Assembly: GCA_030065755.1 (NCBI GenBank)
Contig: JASJDA010000099.1
Coordinates: 1-34,320, forward strand
Length of the DNA stretch: 34,320 nucleotides
Direction: 5' to 3'
DNA from: Prochloraceae cyanobacterium
GTDB taxonomy: Bacteria > Cyanobacteriota > Cyanobacteriia > Cyanobacteriales > JASJDA01
Shown here in pieces: positions 17,587 to 26,548 of the stretch (positions are counted from its first letter, which is position 1; each line of letters begins with the position of its first letter). The translations under genes and the position numbers were made by a program. The notes beneath the pieces are model-generated. The model did no database searches, was not told the DNA's origin, and saw only the letters and a program-made list of their open reading frames with translations.

Positions 17587-17620
17587 TGAGTATTATTTAT
17601 TTATTATATTGTAATACTCA
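17587..17620 (-). terminator. Hairpin after the RTX protease gene
   Basis: TGAGTATTA and TAATACTCA pair perfectly (9 bp) across a 16-base AT loop, 43 bases past the protease stop codon. No T-run follows on the minus strand, so it is a candidate 3'-end structure only. Confidence 0.35.
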
Positions 17621-17662
17621 CTGACCTCATTTTTTGCGACAGAACCTTCAATCAAATTGACA

Positions 17663-20600
17663 CTAGACCAAAATAATATCAGTGGCAACATTGAAGCTAA
17701 TGACATTCTCTAAAGTTGCTATTTGCTGCGTTCCAAATAAGAGAGAGTTATTTGCTACGTTAAAGCGGAAATTATCAGTATTTGTTATGCTACCAAATCC
17801 GCTCTTACTAATTTGAATTCGATCGCCTTGTTGGCCAGCATTAAAGTCAGTGATAATATCAATTCCTTCACTGGCAGAATTAAAGACAAAGCGATCGGCA
17901 CCTGCTCCTCCAGTTAAATTATCATTTCCAGTTCCTCCAGTTATAATATTATTCAAGGAATTTCCAATAATGTTATCGCTCTGGCTACCACCAACAACAT
18001 TTTCTATTTCAATACCAAACGCAGAATCTATAACAAGAGACAGATTGGCATTAATTTTTTGTAGTCTATGGTTACTAAGATCAATATTGATACTTTGAGA
18101 TGTTGTTTCTGAAAAGTTTAGTTCATCGTGACTATCGGGATTACGCTTAATTGGAGTGAATGATTCCCAAGTGTTAATAGAATCGTTCTGATTAATAGAC
18201 CAATCGGTGTCTCCATGAGGTAAATTAGGATTTCCCGCTCGGAAATACTTGTTGTGAAAAGTTTTAAAAGCTACTGTTCCGTTAGCATTTGGTATGATTT
18301 CAAATGATTCCCAAGTGTTAATAGAATCGTTCTGATTAATAGACCAATCAGTGTCTCCTTCAGGTAAATTAGGATTCCCTGCTCGTAAATACTTGTTATG
18401 AAAAGTTTTAATGGCTACTTTTGTTCCGTTAGCATTTGGTATGATTTCAAATGATTCCCAAGTGTTAATAGAATCGTTCTGATTAATATTCCAATTAGTA
18501 TCTCCATGAGGTAAATTAGGATTCCCTGCTCGTAAATACTTTTTATGAAAAGTTTTAAAAGCCATTCTAGTTTCAGAGATTCGATCAACTCCATTAGAGT
18601 AATCTGCATCAAAATAGTAAACGTCATTGCCAGTGCCACCCATTAACAGATCGTCACCCTGATGTCCTCTTAAAGTATCATCTCCATCGTCACCATAAAG
18701 GGTATCGTTATCTTGTTGACCCCACAGATCGTCATTCCCAGAACCTCCATAGAGTTTATCTCTACCTAGCCATCCACTTAAAGCATCATTTCCAGAACCG
18801 CCAACAAGACTATCATTTCCTTGCCGTCCATCTAAAATGTCGTTACCATCATTTCCTCGGAGAAGGTTATTGAACTGATTCCCTAATAATCTATCATCTA
18901 AACTTCCACCCACTGCATTTTCTATATCTACATAACTTTTTGAACCTAAAGTAGTACCTAAAGTCAAAGAAAGATGCTCATTAATTATCTGTTCTCCAGC
19001 AATATTAAGATCCAAGTTGATATTTTTTGTGGTGGTAACTGAAAAATCTAATGTATCTCTATCTCGATTTCGAGCTATGGGGGTAAATGTTTCCCAATCA
19101 CCAAGATTACTAGATTGGCTCATAGTACGCACCCATCGCGCTTGAATATAAGAATTTGCTGTTTTGCCCCAATCACCCCAATGATTTTGTAATGCAATCT
19201 TTCCAGCACCGCGATCGATCAGTTTAAATTTTTCAAACTTATTCAGCGCATCTGCTTGATCCACTATAAGTAGAGTATTTGCTCGAAGATAACGATTATG
19301 AAAAGTTTGTAGTCCAATTTTGCCGTCACCAACATCAATAACTTGAAATTCTTCCCAAGTATCAATTTGATCTGATTGATAAGTGGTTCTTAGAGCATCA
19401 GCTCTAACATAAGTGTTATGGTGAGTCTTGAGGGCAATTGTGGTTTCGTTAATTGTGTCAGATCCTTGCTGGGTATCTGTATCAAATACATATAAATCGT
19501 CTGTATTTGTTCCTTTCCCTGAATGTGACTCGTTTCCAGTTGCTCTTAAGTCACCATATAAATATTCCAAAGCTTTGAGATCGTAAGACTCAGGACCAGT
19601 ATTTACAGGAAGCTTGCTCTCATCCATCGCGGTGTTAGGGTTATCTTGTTTTGCACCACGGTAATATGACATCACTGTATTAAGACCGTTATCCTCGTTT
19701 GCGGGCAAAAAAGGTGAGTCTCCAGGTCCATCCCCATTGTAATCACCAGGATGTTTAAGACCCAAAGCATGTAAGGTTTCATGAACAAGAGTACTGTAAT
19801 TTCCGCTTCCTGCTCCTTCTCCCCAATTGTGTTGGGGGTTTAAATGTACATCTCCACCTGTTTCCGAATTACTTGGATAATATGCATAGGCATAAGATGG
19901 TCCATCAGAAAGTAAATAGCGAAGTTGACCATAACTTTTTCCTGCATCTGAAACTTTGACAAAATCTACATTAACTAATGACTCGATATTTTTTAGAACA
20001 TTTCGTATGTTAGATTTCGTTTGATTGCTAACTTCCCTAGGGTTTGTTTCCCCACCATAATAATCACCACCATCAAAAAAGCTATAAGTAATTCTGTTAT
20101 TTGCCCATTTTGTACCCCCTAACAAAGCATCAATCTGATAATCTCCAGTAGAACGAGACACTCCAATAGCATCACCAGCAGCTTGCTCGATCTCCATAAC
20201 CTGACCATCAAGGCTAATAGTAGCTTTATCATTCTCTGTCCGCAAAGCTGCTAACTCCCACTCAGTTAAAGTTTTACCCTGCACCAAGTTGGCAAAAATA
20301 TTACCTTCATCTCCAGTAGTATCGGTCTTATTAATTGATGAATCAACAAAATGTCCGTATTCTTCTAATAAAACATCGGTAATTAGTGAAGAATTTCCAC
20401 TATTTAAAAGCTCTTCAGCAATGTAAATCTTGCTAGTATCTGCTGAATATGCTCCGTTTGCTCCGTTGATTTCAGCCGAAGAACGAATTTCAATTTCTGG
20501 AAAAGAATCAAAAGTACCTGTTTGCCATTGCGTAATTAATAAAGAAACAGCTTGACGATCGTATTTGTCTCCAAAAGCCGTAGTAAGATTAGTTAGGAGT

Positions 20601-20692
20601 TCCTCTTTGAATGCAAAAGAAGTGAGTTGTTCTTTTGTAACTAAAATTGCTTTATTTAAAAGATTAGAGTAACTGTTTTGATTGTTCGTCAT
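17663..20692 (-). CDS. Secreted serralysin-type metalloprotease with RTX repeats and two fascin-like trefoils
   Basis: 1009 residues with ATG start at 20690-20692 and no N-terminal signal, as in type I secreted RTX proteins. Residues about 80-165 hold a zincin-like segment with LLEEYGHFVD (His114) and GDEGNIFANLV. The serralysin domain (about 175-385) has HETLHALGLKHP (His304, Glu305, His308, His314) and the Met-turn VMSYY (Met341). A first fascin-like beta-trefoil spans about 416-545 (LKTHHNTYVRA, LQTFHNRYLRA). RTX nonapeptides follow (about 596-700: GGSGNDALSG, GDDGDDTLRG). A second trefoil of three nearly identical lobes spans 710-856. More RTX repeats (about 897-940) and a C-terminal domain (ADRFVFNSASEGIDIITDF) close the protein. 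It should cleave extracellular proteins; the trefoils may bind polysaccharide or protein. No T1SS genes are nearby. Divergent from the CHAT gene. Confidence 0.9.
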   Translation of the reverse strand: MTNNQNSYSNLLNKAILVTKEQLTSFAFKEELLTNLTTAFGDKYDRQAVSLLITQWQTGTFDSFPEIEIRSSAEINGANGAYSADTSKIYIAEELLNSGNSSLITDVLLEEYGHFVDSSINKTDTTGDEGNIFANLVQGKTLTEWELAALRTENDKATISLDGQVMEIEQAAGDAIGVSRSTGDYQIDALLGGTKWANNRITYSFFDGGDYYGGETNPREVSNQTKSNIRNVLKNIESLVNVDFVKVSDAGKSYGQLRYLLSDGPSYAYAYYPSNSETGGDVHLNPQHNWGEGAGSGNYSTLVHETLHALGLKHPGDYNGDGPGDSPFLPANEDNGLNTVMSYYRGAKQDNPNTAMDESKLPVNTGPESYDLKALEYLYGDLRATGNESHSGKGTNTDDLYVFDTDTQQGSDTINETTIALKTHHNTYVRADALRTTYQSDQIDTWEEFQVIDVGDGKIGLQTFHNRYLRANTLLIVDQADALNKFEKFKLIDRGAGKIALQNHWGDWGKTANSYIQARWVRTMSQSSNLGDWETFTPIARNRDRDTLDFSVTTTKNINLDLNIAGEQIINEHLSLTLGTTLGSKSYVDIENAVGGSLDDRLLGNQFNNLLRGNDGNDILDGRQGNDSLVGGSGNDALSGWLGRDKLYGGSGNDDLWGQQDNDTLYGDDGDDTLRGHQGDDLLMGGTGNDVYYFDADYSNGVDRISETRMAFKTFHKKYLRAGNPNLPHGDTNWNINQNDSINTWESFEIIPNANGTKVAIKTFHNKYLRAGNPNLPEGDTDWSINQNDSINTWESFEIIPNANGTVAFKTFHNKYFRAGNPNLPHGDTDWSINQNDSINTWESFTPIKRNPDSHDELNFSETTSQSINIDLSNHRLQKINANLSLVIDSAFGIEIENVVGGSQSDNIIGNSLNNIITGGTGNDNLTGGAGADRFVFNSASEGIDIITDFNAGQQGDRIQISKSGFGSITNTDNFRFNVANNSLLFGTQQIATLENVISFNVATDIILV
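18162..18565. repeat. Three tandem near-identical 144/147-bp repeats inside the protease gene
   Basis: Copies begin at 18162, 18306 and 18453 on the + strand, each starting GATTCCCAAGTGTTAATAGA. They encode 48-49-residue lobes (KTFHNKYLRAGNPNLP, then INQNDSINTWESF). The lobes differ at only a handful of residues, indicating recent tandem duplication or gene conversion. They lie in a coding frame with no spacers, so this is not a CRISPR array. Confidence 0.9.
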
Positions 20693-20801
20693 GGCTAAAA
20701 TTCATTGGGTAATTTCCTGATTTATCTAGAGAATAACTATTGTTTTCAAATAGTGCATTTACTGTTTATGCATATTTAATTGCTGTTTTAGGTAGGGTCA
20801 A

Positions 20802-20817
20802 TTGCACAAAAGTGCAA
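20802..20817. promoter_or_regulatory. Palindrome in the divergent protease/CHAT promoter region
   Basis: TTGCAC-AAAA-GTGCAA is a perfect 6-bp inverted repeat 110 bases upstream of the protease start and 145 bases before the CHAT gene start. The position between two divergent genes fits an operator. The cognate regulator is unknown. Confidence 0.35.
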
Positions 20818-20962
20818 GCTATTAGCTAAAAAAAGAAAATTACCAAAAAAATCTTATCTTTTTCTAAAAAATAGTAATTAATTAGAAAAAATATGTTATG
20901 AGCAATTAGAAAAGTTGAAATGGACGATCGAGGGGATTTGCTGCCAGAACAAGAGTTTCACT

Positions 20963-23611
20963 ATGTTCAATTCTCATAAATTTTGGTTTCGTCGCGGACT
21001 GGCGATCGTTTTTCTAATTAGTCTCACTCTCAACCTAGGTTTAGCTAATATTTCCGCTAACGGTTTCCATTTAGCATTAGTAAAAAGGGCAATAGCGACA
21101 TCTTCTCATCCGAGGGAATTAGTGCAGCAAGGAGTAGAACTATATCAAACAGGAAATTTTCTAGGAGCGATCGACCGTTGGGAATCTGCTTTAAATATTT
21201 ATCAAAATAGCAATAACCGCCCTCATGGTGCCATTGTCTGGGAAAACTTAGCTAGAGCATACCAGCAAATTGGTAAAATCGATCGAGCTATTGAGTCTCG
21301 CTCGAAAGCGATCGACTACTACCGTCAAGAAAAAGACCTAGCTAGAGTAGGAAGGATATCGATCGAACAGGCTCAAGCCTACACTCATCTGGGAATATAT
21401 AAGCGATCGCTAACTCTCTTGTGTTCCCCCTCTGAGGAGGACTCAGAATGTCTTGCTGGGTCAGCTTTAGAAATTGCTCGCTCCACTGGCGATCGCCTTG
21501 CTGAAGCTGCTGCTGAGGGAAGTTTAGGGGATGTTTATCGTCTAAAAGGTTCTTACGATCGAGCCATAAAAGCCTTAGAAAATAGTTTAAAAATTGCACT
21601 AGAGATCGACAATAAATCTTATCAATCTTCGGCTTTGAATAGTTTAGGTAGTGTTTACGTCGGTCTAGCTCAAGTAAATTATCGCCGCGCTCGAGGAGCT
21701 GCAGAAATAGGAGATATCCACGATGCCGCTCGATTTCAACAGAGCGGACGCAATTACGATAATAAAGCGAGAAAATATTTTCAGCAAAGTTTAGATATCA
21801 GTAGTTCTCTAAATAATCGATCTGCACAACTAAAAACCCTTCTCAATTTAATTCGTCTCTATTACCGTATTAAAAAACTAAATTTAGCTGAGGATACTTT
21901 TAAAGAAGCTCTACCCTTGCTTAAAAGTCTGCCCGATTCTCGAAATAAAGTTTACGCTACGATCGATTTGGCTAATCTTTTACCACCTGTTATTTCGGTA
22001 GAGGATATTTCTTCTCCCACTCATTGCCAAAAACCAGAAGTTGACGAGCGAGCTGAAGAACTACTTAACCAAGCGATCGCCACTGCTAGTAGCCTTGAAG
22101 ATTTTCGCGCACTCTCTTTCGGTCTGGGTGAATTAGGTCATCTCTACGAGTGTCGCCAAAACTACGATCGAGCCCTAAATCTTACCAGACGTGCTTTAAG
22201 AGCAGCAGATAAAAATTTTTATGCCAAAGACAGTTTATATCTGTGGGAATGGCAAACGGGACGGATTTTAAAAGCACAAAATCACAATAAAGAGGCGATC
22301 GCAGCCTACGATCGTGCGGTGAAAACTTTAGAGAAAATCCGCAGCGACATTCTTATTTCCAGTCGCGATCTGCAATTTGATTTTCGAGATAGAGTTGCTC
22401 CTGTTTATCGAGAATTAGCTAAGTTGAAACTAGATAGGTTTTCTGTTCCATCTATTTCACCAATTACTCGCACATCTGAAGTTAACTCAGCTTTGATTAC
22501 AATCGACTCTCTGAGATTAGCAGAACTAGAAAACTATTTCGATAATAATTGTGTCTCAGAAGAGATCGACTCCAAAAATGTGACCCAGGTGCGAGAAAAT
22601 TACACAGCAATTTTCAATCTAGTTATTTTTGCCGATCGCACCGCTATTTTGCTCACCCTTCCTAACGGAGAACGGAAATTAGGGTGGATCGATATCGATC
22701 GCGATCGCTTGCGAGAAGAAATAAACGAATTTCGTCGAGGTCTAGAAAGATTCCGAGACTTTGTTTACAATCCCCAACAGGCACAAAAACTCTACAATTG
22801 GATTATTCGTCCTTTTGAGGAGCAACTGCGCCAAAATAAGATAAAAACACTTGTTTTTGTCCCAGACGGAATTTTACGCAGCGTACCGATGGCAGCTCTT
22901 CACGACGGGAAACAATTTCTCATTCAAAAGTATGCCATTGCTACTACTCCCAGTCTTTCGGTCACTGTCGCTCGCTCCCCAGACCCTAAAAATATTAAAG
23001 CACTAGCTTTAGGTTTGACTAAAGTAGCGAGGGTGGAAGGTCGCACATTTCCCGCTCTCAATAATGTTAGGTCAGAGATCGAGGCGATCGAGAATCAATT
23101 TCCCTCTAGCACAGTACTTTTGAACGAAGATTTTACCCGCGATCGCCTGGAACGAGAACTCACTCAAACAGTTTATCCCATTATTCACATAGCTACTCAC
23201 GGAGAGTTCAGCACCTTACCAGAAGATACTTTTTTAGTCACGGGAAATCAACAAAAATTAACTATTTCCCAGCTAGACGATCTCATCCGTAATATTAGTG
23301 GAGGGTCGCGATCGGTAGAACTGTTGGCACTTACAGCTTGCGAAACTGCTGTAGGCGACGAGCGTGCGGCTCTTGGTTTAGCTGGAGTAGGTGTGAGAGC
23401 TGGAGTCAGAAGTACTTTAGCTTCTCTGTGGTCGATTCAAGATGCACCCACTGCTAGTTTAGTATCTAAATTTTACGCTCGTCTGAGCCAAACCAATACG
23501 ACTAAAGCAGAGTCTTTACAATTCGCTCAAAAAGCTGCGATCGAAGCTGGGGGAAGATATGCTCATCCTGCTTACTGGGCACCTTTTATTTTAATTGGGA
23601 ACTGGAGATAA
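20963..23611 (+). CDS. Exported TPR-CHAT caspase-like protein
   Basis: The start is placed at ATG 20963 (MFNSHKFWFRRGLAIVFLIS), giving 882 residues; a TTG 48 bases upstream would only add a non-hydrophobic leader. Residues about 10-30 are a signal peptide or anchor. TPR units fill about 45-460 (ELVQQGVELYQTGNFLGAI, AAEGSLGDVYRLKGSYDRAI, LGELGHLYECRQNYDRAL, KEAIAAYDRAVKTLEKIRSD). The C-terminal CHAT domain (about 600-880) has the catalytic His in IIHIATHGEFS (His746) and Cys in LALTACETAVG (Cys793), then GLAGVGVRAGVRSTLASLW and HPAYWAPFILIGNW. Both dyad residues are present, so it is probably an active cysteine protease outside the cytoplasm. TPRs would bind a substrate or partner. It lies beside DUF928 and a CHASE2 kinase. 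Confidence 0.9.
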   Translation: MFNSHKFWFRRGLAIVFLISLTLNLGLANISANGFHLALVKRAIATSSHPRELVQQGVELYQTGNFLGAIDRWESALNIYQNSNNRPHGAIVWENLARAYQQIGKIDRAIESRSKAIDYYRQEKDLARVGRISIEQAQAYTHLGIYKRSLTLLCSPSEEDSECLAGSALEIARSTGDRLAEAAAEGSLGDVYRLKGSYDRAIKALENSLKIALEIDNKSYQSSALNSLGSVYVGLAQVNYRRARGAAEIGDIHDAARFQQSGRNYDNKARKYFQQSLDISSSLNNRSAQLKTLLNLIRLYYRIKKLNLAEDTFKEALPLLKSLPDSRNKVYATIDLANLLPPVISVEDISSPTHCQKPEVDERAEELLNQAIATASSLEDFRALSFGLGELGHLYECRQNYDRALNLTRRALRAADKNFYAKDSLYLWEWQTGRILKAQNHNKEAIAAYDRAVKTLEKIRSDILISSRDLQFDFRDRVAPVYRELAKLKLDRFSVPSISPITRTSEVNSALITIDSLRLAELENYFDNNCVSEEIDSKNVTQVRENYTAIFNLVIFADRTAILLTLPNGERKLGWIDIDRDRLREEINEFRRGLERFRDFVYNPQQAQKLYNWIIRPFEEQLRQNKIKTLVFVPDGILRSVPMAALHDGKQFLIQKYAIATTPSLSVTVARSPDPKNIKALALGLTKVARVEGRTFPALNNVRSEIEAIENQFPSSTVLLNEDFTRDRLERELTQTVYPIIHIATHGEFSTLPEDTFLVTGNQQKLTISQLDDLIRNISGGSRSVELLALTACETAVGDERAALGLAGVGVRAGVRSTLASLWSIQDAPTASLVSKFYARLSQTNTTKAESLQFAQKAAIEAGGRYAHPAYWAPFILIGNWR

Positions 23612-23631
23612 TTGTTATTTAATTGCAGTTT

Positions 23632-23719
23632 AACAGTTATCAGTCAACAGTTATCAGTTAACCGCTCGCGAAGTGAGAAATAACTTATAGGCTATAACTG
23701 ATAACTGATAACTGATTTA
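23632..23719. repeat. Large inverted repeat of cagttatcagt units
   Basis: The left arm (23632-23663) contains two CAGTTATCAGT units ending in TTAACC. The right arm (23695-23719) contains repeated ACTGATA units, the reverse complement. The loop carries CTCGCGAAGTGAG. It fills the gap between convergent CHAT and DUF928 genes and abuts the DUF928 stop. Such gttatcagt repeats are common between cyanobacterial genes. It may act as a two-way terminator. Confidence 0.75.
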
Positions 23720-24412
23720 ATCAATAGCACCTCTATATTCGATAATCTGTCTCAAACGATCGCCAGAGTGGTTTTCTGGGGTTGTTTTTGTTTCTTCCTC
23801 AATCTCAGCCAAATTCCCTAACAAAGCGGAAGCCTCTGAAGAAAGTTGGCCATTTCCACTACTTTCTAAAGCTGCTGTGAGGCGATCGTACCAGAAGCTA
23901 GATCCCGAAGAGGCACCTATCTCGACAACATCAATCTCTGCATTAGCCACCAAATCCCTCGAAGGTCGGTTAGGATTGCAAATAATTGCCACTTGCCAAA
24001 TATATCTACGACCTACTTTTAGACCGAGTTGCTCTTTTGGCATAGAGAACTTCATAATTCCTGGAGAACTTTTTAGATCGACCGCGAAGATTGGTGTGGG
24101 TCGATCGAGAGATCGATCGTATTCGTAGATAGTAAATGTGAGGGGAAAAGATTGGGAATCTGGAATAAACCAAGCAAAACTCGGATGAGTAGAAGCTGTT
24201 TGTCCGACGTGAGATTGAGGAGCGAGTAATGTTAGGGGAATTTCTCGATCGAGATCGCATCCACCCCGACTACCTGCAGATTGTGTTTTCTCTTTCGGAG
24301 GAGGTCGATCGTCTGCGGGAGGCTTATATTCAGCCAATCCTACAGAGGTTGTACCTAAGAAAAAGAGAAGGAGCGAGCTACTGAATAATGCGATCGCAAT
24401 ATTTTTATTCAT
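23717..24412 (-). CDS. DUF928 family secreted protein
   Basis: 231 residues, ATG start at 24410-24412. A signal peptide (MNKNIAIALFSSSLLLFFLG to about residue 27) is followed by PPADDRPPPKEKTQSAGSRGGC, a family hallmark. LTLLAPQSHVGQTASTHPSF and AWFIPDSQSFPLTFTIYEYD form the first half, and LKVGRRYIWQVAIICNP the second, followed by a helical tail. The pattern is complete for DUF928. In cyanobacteria this family is often found near CHAT, CHASE2 and haemagglutinin-type genes; function unknown. It is transcribed with the same polarity as the kinase gene, 204 bases downstream of it. Confidence 0.88.
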   Translation of the reverse strand: MNKNIAIALFSSSLLLFFLGTTSVGLAEYKPPADDRPPPKEKTQSAGSRGGCDLDREIPLTLLAPQSHVGQTASTHPSFAWFIPDSQSFPLTFTIYEYDRSLDRPTPIFAVDLKSSPGIMKFSMPKEQLGLKVGRRYIWQVAIICNPNRPSRDLVANAEIDVVEIGASSGSSFWYDRLTAALESSGNGQLSSEASALLGNLAEIEEETKTTPENHSGDRLRQIIEYRGAID

Positions 24413-24511
24413 GAAAGTTCCTCCGAATGGCGAAACTGCTTCTTGTCCTTCAATTATTGACTTTTTTTGAGAATTTGTAAGTGAGAAAAAGTAATAAAAA
24501 GTATGGAAATT

Positions 24512-24540
24512 GAAAAGTCAAAAGTCAAAAGTTAAAAGTA
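24512..24540. repeat. AAAAGTC-type short tandem repeat
   Basis: GAAAAGTCAAAAGTCAAAAG followed by TTAAAAGTA forms about four 7-base AAAAGTC-like units. A related, oppositely oriented TTACTTTTTACTTTTTACC tract lies at 24617-24635 and encodes the last residues of the CHASE2 kinase. Confidence 0.7.
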
Positions 24541-24616
24541 ATTTTAAGTTTTGTATTAAAATCGCCGACTTACAATATACTGGCCTATTAAACTCAAAGT
24601 TTGTCAGAATATTTTT

Positions 24617-26530
24617 TTACTTTTTACTTTTTACCAAAGGCCAAAATTTGCTCAGCAATGAAAAAGAAAAAGACTTTTGCATCGGCCAAGTTAACTCGCA
24701 CACAGTTCCTCGTGGAGAAAGAGGCGATCGCTTAAATTTTCCACCTAGTTTAAGAGATAATTTTTTAGATTGCTTTGTTCCTTGACCTTCAAAGGAAAAG
24801 CTACCACCTCTTCCATTATCTTCAATTCTTAAAACGCACCACTGTCCTTCTTGAATTAAAAATACCTTAAGACGAGTTAAGCCAGTGGCATATTTACCCG
24901 CATTACACAAAGCTTCTTCGAGAAATCTACACAGTCCTCGCTTGTCTTCCGTCTTTAAATTTGGGTAGTCGATCGGATCGAATTTAGGAATGGTAACTTT
25001 TAGAGTTCTAAAACAAGGAAAGTTTCTTTCTAGAGTATGGCGGTAGACTTGATAGAGAAGTTCGTGAAGAGGAAGATTGAGATCTAACTTTACCCCTTCT
25101 CCCAAAAGAATACTGTCTTCAAAACTAACAGTTTCTTGTTCGAGGAATTTATAGACTTTTCTTAAATCCGTATCTACAGTATTCAATCTTGAAAGTAATT
25201 GTTCTGTTGGTAAATCTCCATCTCGAACATCTCTAATCAAAGATTTTAGAGTTTGTAGTGGGCCATTGTGAATATCTTCAAAAGTTCGTTCGATCGTCGA
25301 TCGCTGAATACTAATTCTAGAGCGTAAAGCTAAGTCATATTGATAAAAACCAAATAAAACTAAGGCATTAACAACGAAAACTAACAAAGCTGGTACTACA
25401 GGAATCCACCAACCCCATCCCAATAATAGATAACTTACTCCCACAAGAGTTATACTACTGACAAATACAATGCTTAAGTTTTTTATAGGAGATTTAAAAA
25501 TCCGACCGAGAATAATTCCCAGCACTCCCCAGCCGACTATCCACAAATAATCCCATACTTCCCACCAAGAGCGCAACAGAGGTCTATTATCCTCGATCGC
25601 GCTGAGGATTTGACTGACGGCGTGAGCGTGAACTTCTACCCCATATATTAAACCAGAGCCTGCATTAGTATCATCAATAGCAGAACTACTAAAAACATCC
25701 CCCACACTAGGTGCAGTCATACCAACTAGGACAACGCGATCGCGCGCCCAATTCGGGTCAAAATTGCCTGTTTCGAAGTCATTTAATGATATTGTTCTAA
25801 ATGGTCTCGAACCGCTGCGAAAATTAAGCAATATCTGCACTCCACCATCATCTGCTCCTACGTAGCCTCCAGAATTAGGAAAAAAGCGAGGAAGTTCCAC
25901 ATTACCAAAGCGCACAGCGTAAGGATCGCGGATGCCATTTTCTAGAGTTATTCCTTCAACTGATAGATAAGCTTCTGCTAAACGCAGAGACAAAGAGAAC
26001 TTGTATTCTCCAGAATTAGAAATTACTAAAAACATTCTTCTGAGAGAACCATCAGCATCGATCGTTACATCTGAAAAACCAATTTGTTCGGGAGCTAAAG
26101 CTAGTGGTGCAGAGAAGCGATCGGGCATGACTTTTTCAATTCCCACGATCTTTTTATTATTTTTAAAAACAGTGGCAAGTTCTTTATTTCCTGGTTCAAC
26201 TGGTCGATCTCTAACCAGATCCAGACCAATAGCTCTAGGATTGTATTTCTGTAACTTTGTTATTATTTCGGCAATTTTCTCATCTGGTAAGGGATAAGAA
26301 GGAGCTTGGCTAATATCATTTTCGTCAATACCAATAATTAAGATTCGCTCGTCTATTGCTTCTGGAGATCGTAATTTAAGAAAGCGATCGAAAGCAAACC
26401 ATTCCAAAGATTGCAACTGACCTGTTAAGCGACCGACAATGACCGTCATTATAATTATCAGTCCTGGCAGCCATCCTACAGACCAAAGAGAAATTTTCTC
26501 TTGCCATTGTTTTTTTCGATGAGACCGCAC
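24617..26530 (-). CDS. CHASE2-domain sensor histidine kinase
   Basis: 637 residues with GTG start at 26528-26530. One N-terminal membrane helix (WLPGLIIIMTVIVGRL) is followed by the extracytoplasmic CHASE2 domain (about 35-325: DERILIIGIDENDI, PRAIGLDLVRD, VVLVGMTAPSVGDVF, GVEVHAHAVSQIL). Three further helices span about 327-397. The DHp-like box RTFEDIHNGPLQTLKS supplies His421, in the NarX-like style. The ATPase part has LEEALCNAGKYA (Asn543), RIEDNGRGG (Asp571) and a short G2 region before RGTVCELTWP. The signal is unknown. It starts 18 bases after the response regulator stop, so they form an operon. The final 21 residues extend past the usual domain end and are encoded in part by a simple repeat. 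Confidence 0.9.
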   Translation of the reverse strand: MRSHRKKQWQEKISLWSVGWLPGLIIIMTVIVGRLTGQLQSLEWFAFDRFLKLRSPEAIDERILIIGIDENDISQAPSYPLPDEKIAEIITKLQKYNPRAIGLDLVRDRPVEPGNKELATVFKNNKKIVGIEKVMPDRFSAPLALAPEQIGFSDVTIDADGSLRRMFLVISNSGEYKFSLSLRLAEAYLSVEGITLENGIRDPYAVRFGNVELPRFFPNSGGYVGADDGGVQILLNFRSGSRPFRTISLNDFETGNFDPNWARDRVVLVGMTAPSVGDVFSSSAIDDTNAGSGLIYGVEVHAHAVSQILSAIEDNRPLLRSWWEVWDYLWIVGWGVLGIILGRIFKSPIKNLSIVFVSSITLVGVSYLLLGWGWWIPVVPALLVFVVNALVLFGFYQYDLALRSRISIQRSTIERTFEDIHNGPLQTLKSLIRDVRDGDLPTEQLLSRLNTVDTDLRKVYKFLEQETVSFEDSILLGEGVKLDLNLPLHELLYQVYRHTLERNFPCFRTLKVTIPKFDPIDYPNLKTEDKRGLCRFLEEALCNAGKYATGLTRLKVFLIQEGQWCVLRIEDNGRGGSFSFEGQGTKQSKKLSLKLGGKFKRSPLSPRGTVCELTWPMQKSFSFSLLSKFWPLVKSKK

Positions 26531-26548
26531 AATATTCTTTGATTCTCC

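Larger units (their letters stand above)
17368..17662. other. Intergenic region between convergent genes
   Basis: This stretch separates the lipase fragment (+) from the RTX protease (-). It contains a strong + strand terminator (17399-17439), a small GAAGATG/CATCTTC palindrome (17513-17527) and a 9-bp hairpin (17587-17620). No coding frame is credible. Confidence 0.6.

Noticed and set aside
18162-18565. Regularly spaced repeats as a possible CRISPR array
   Set aside because: Repeats are 144/147 bases, contiguous and in a protein-coding frame; no unique spacers.
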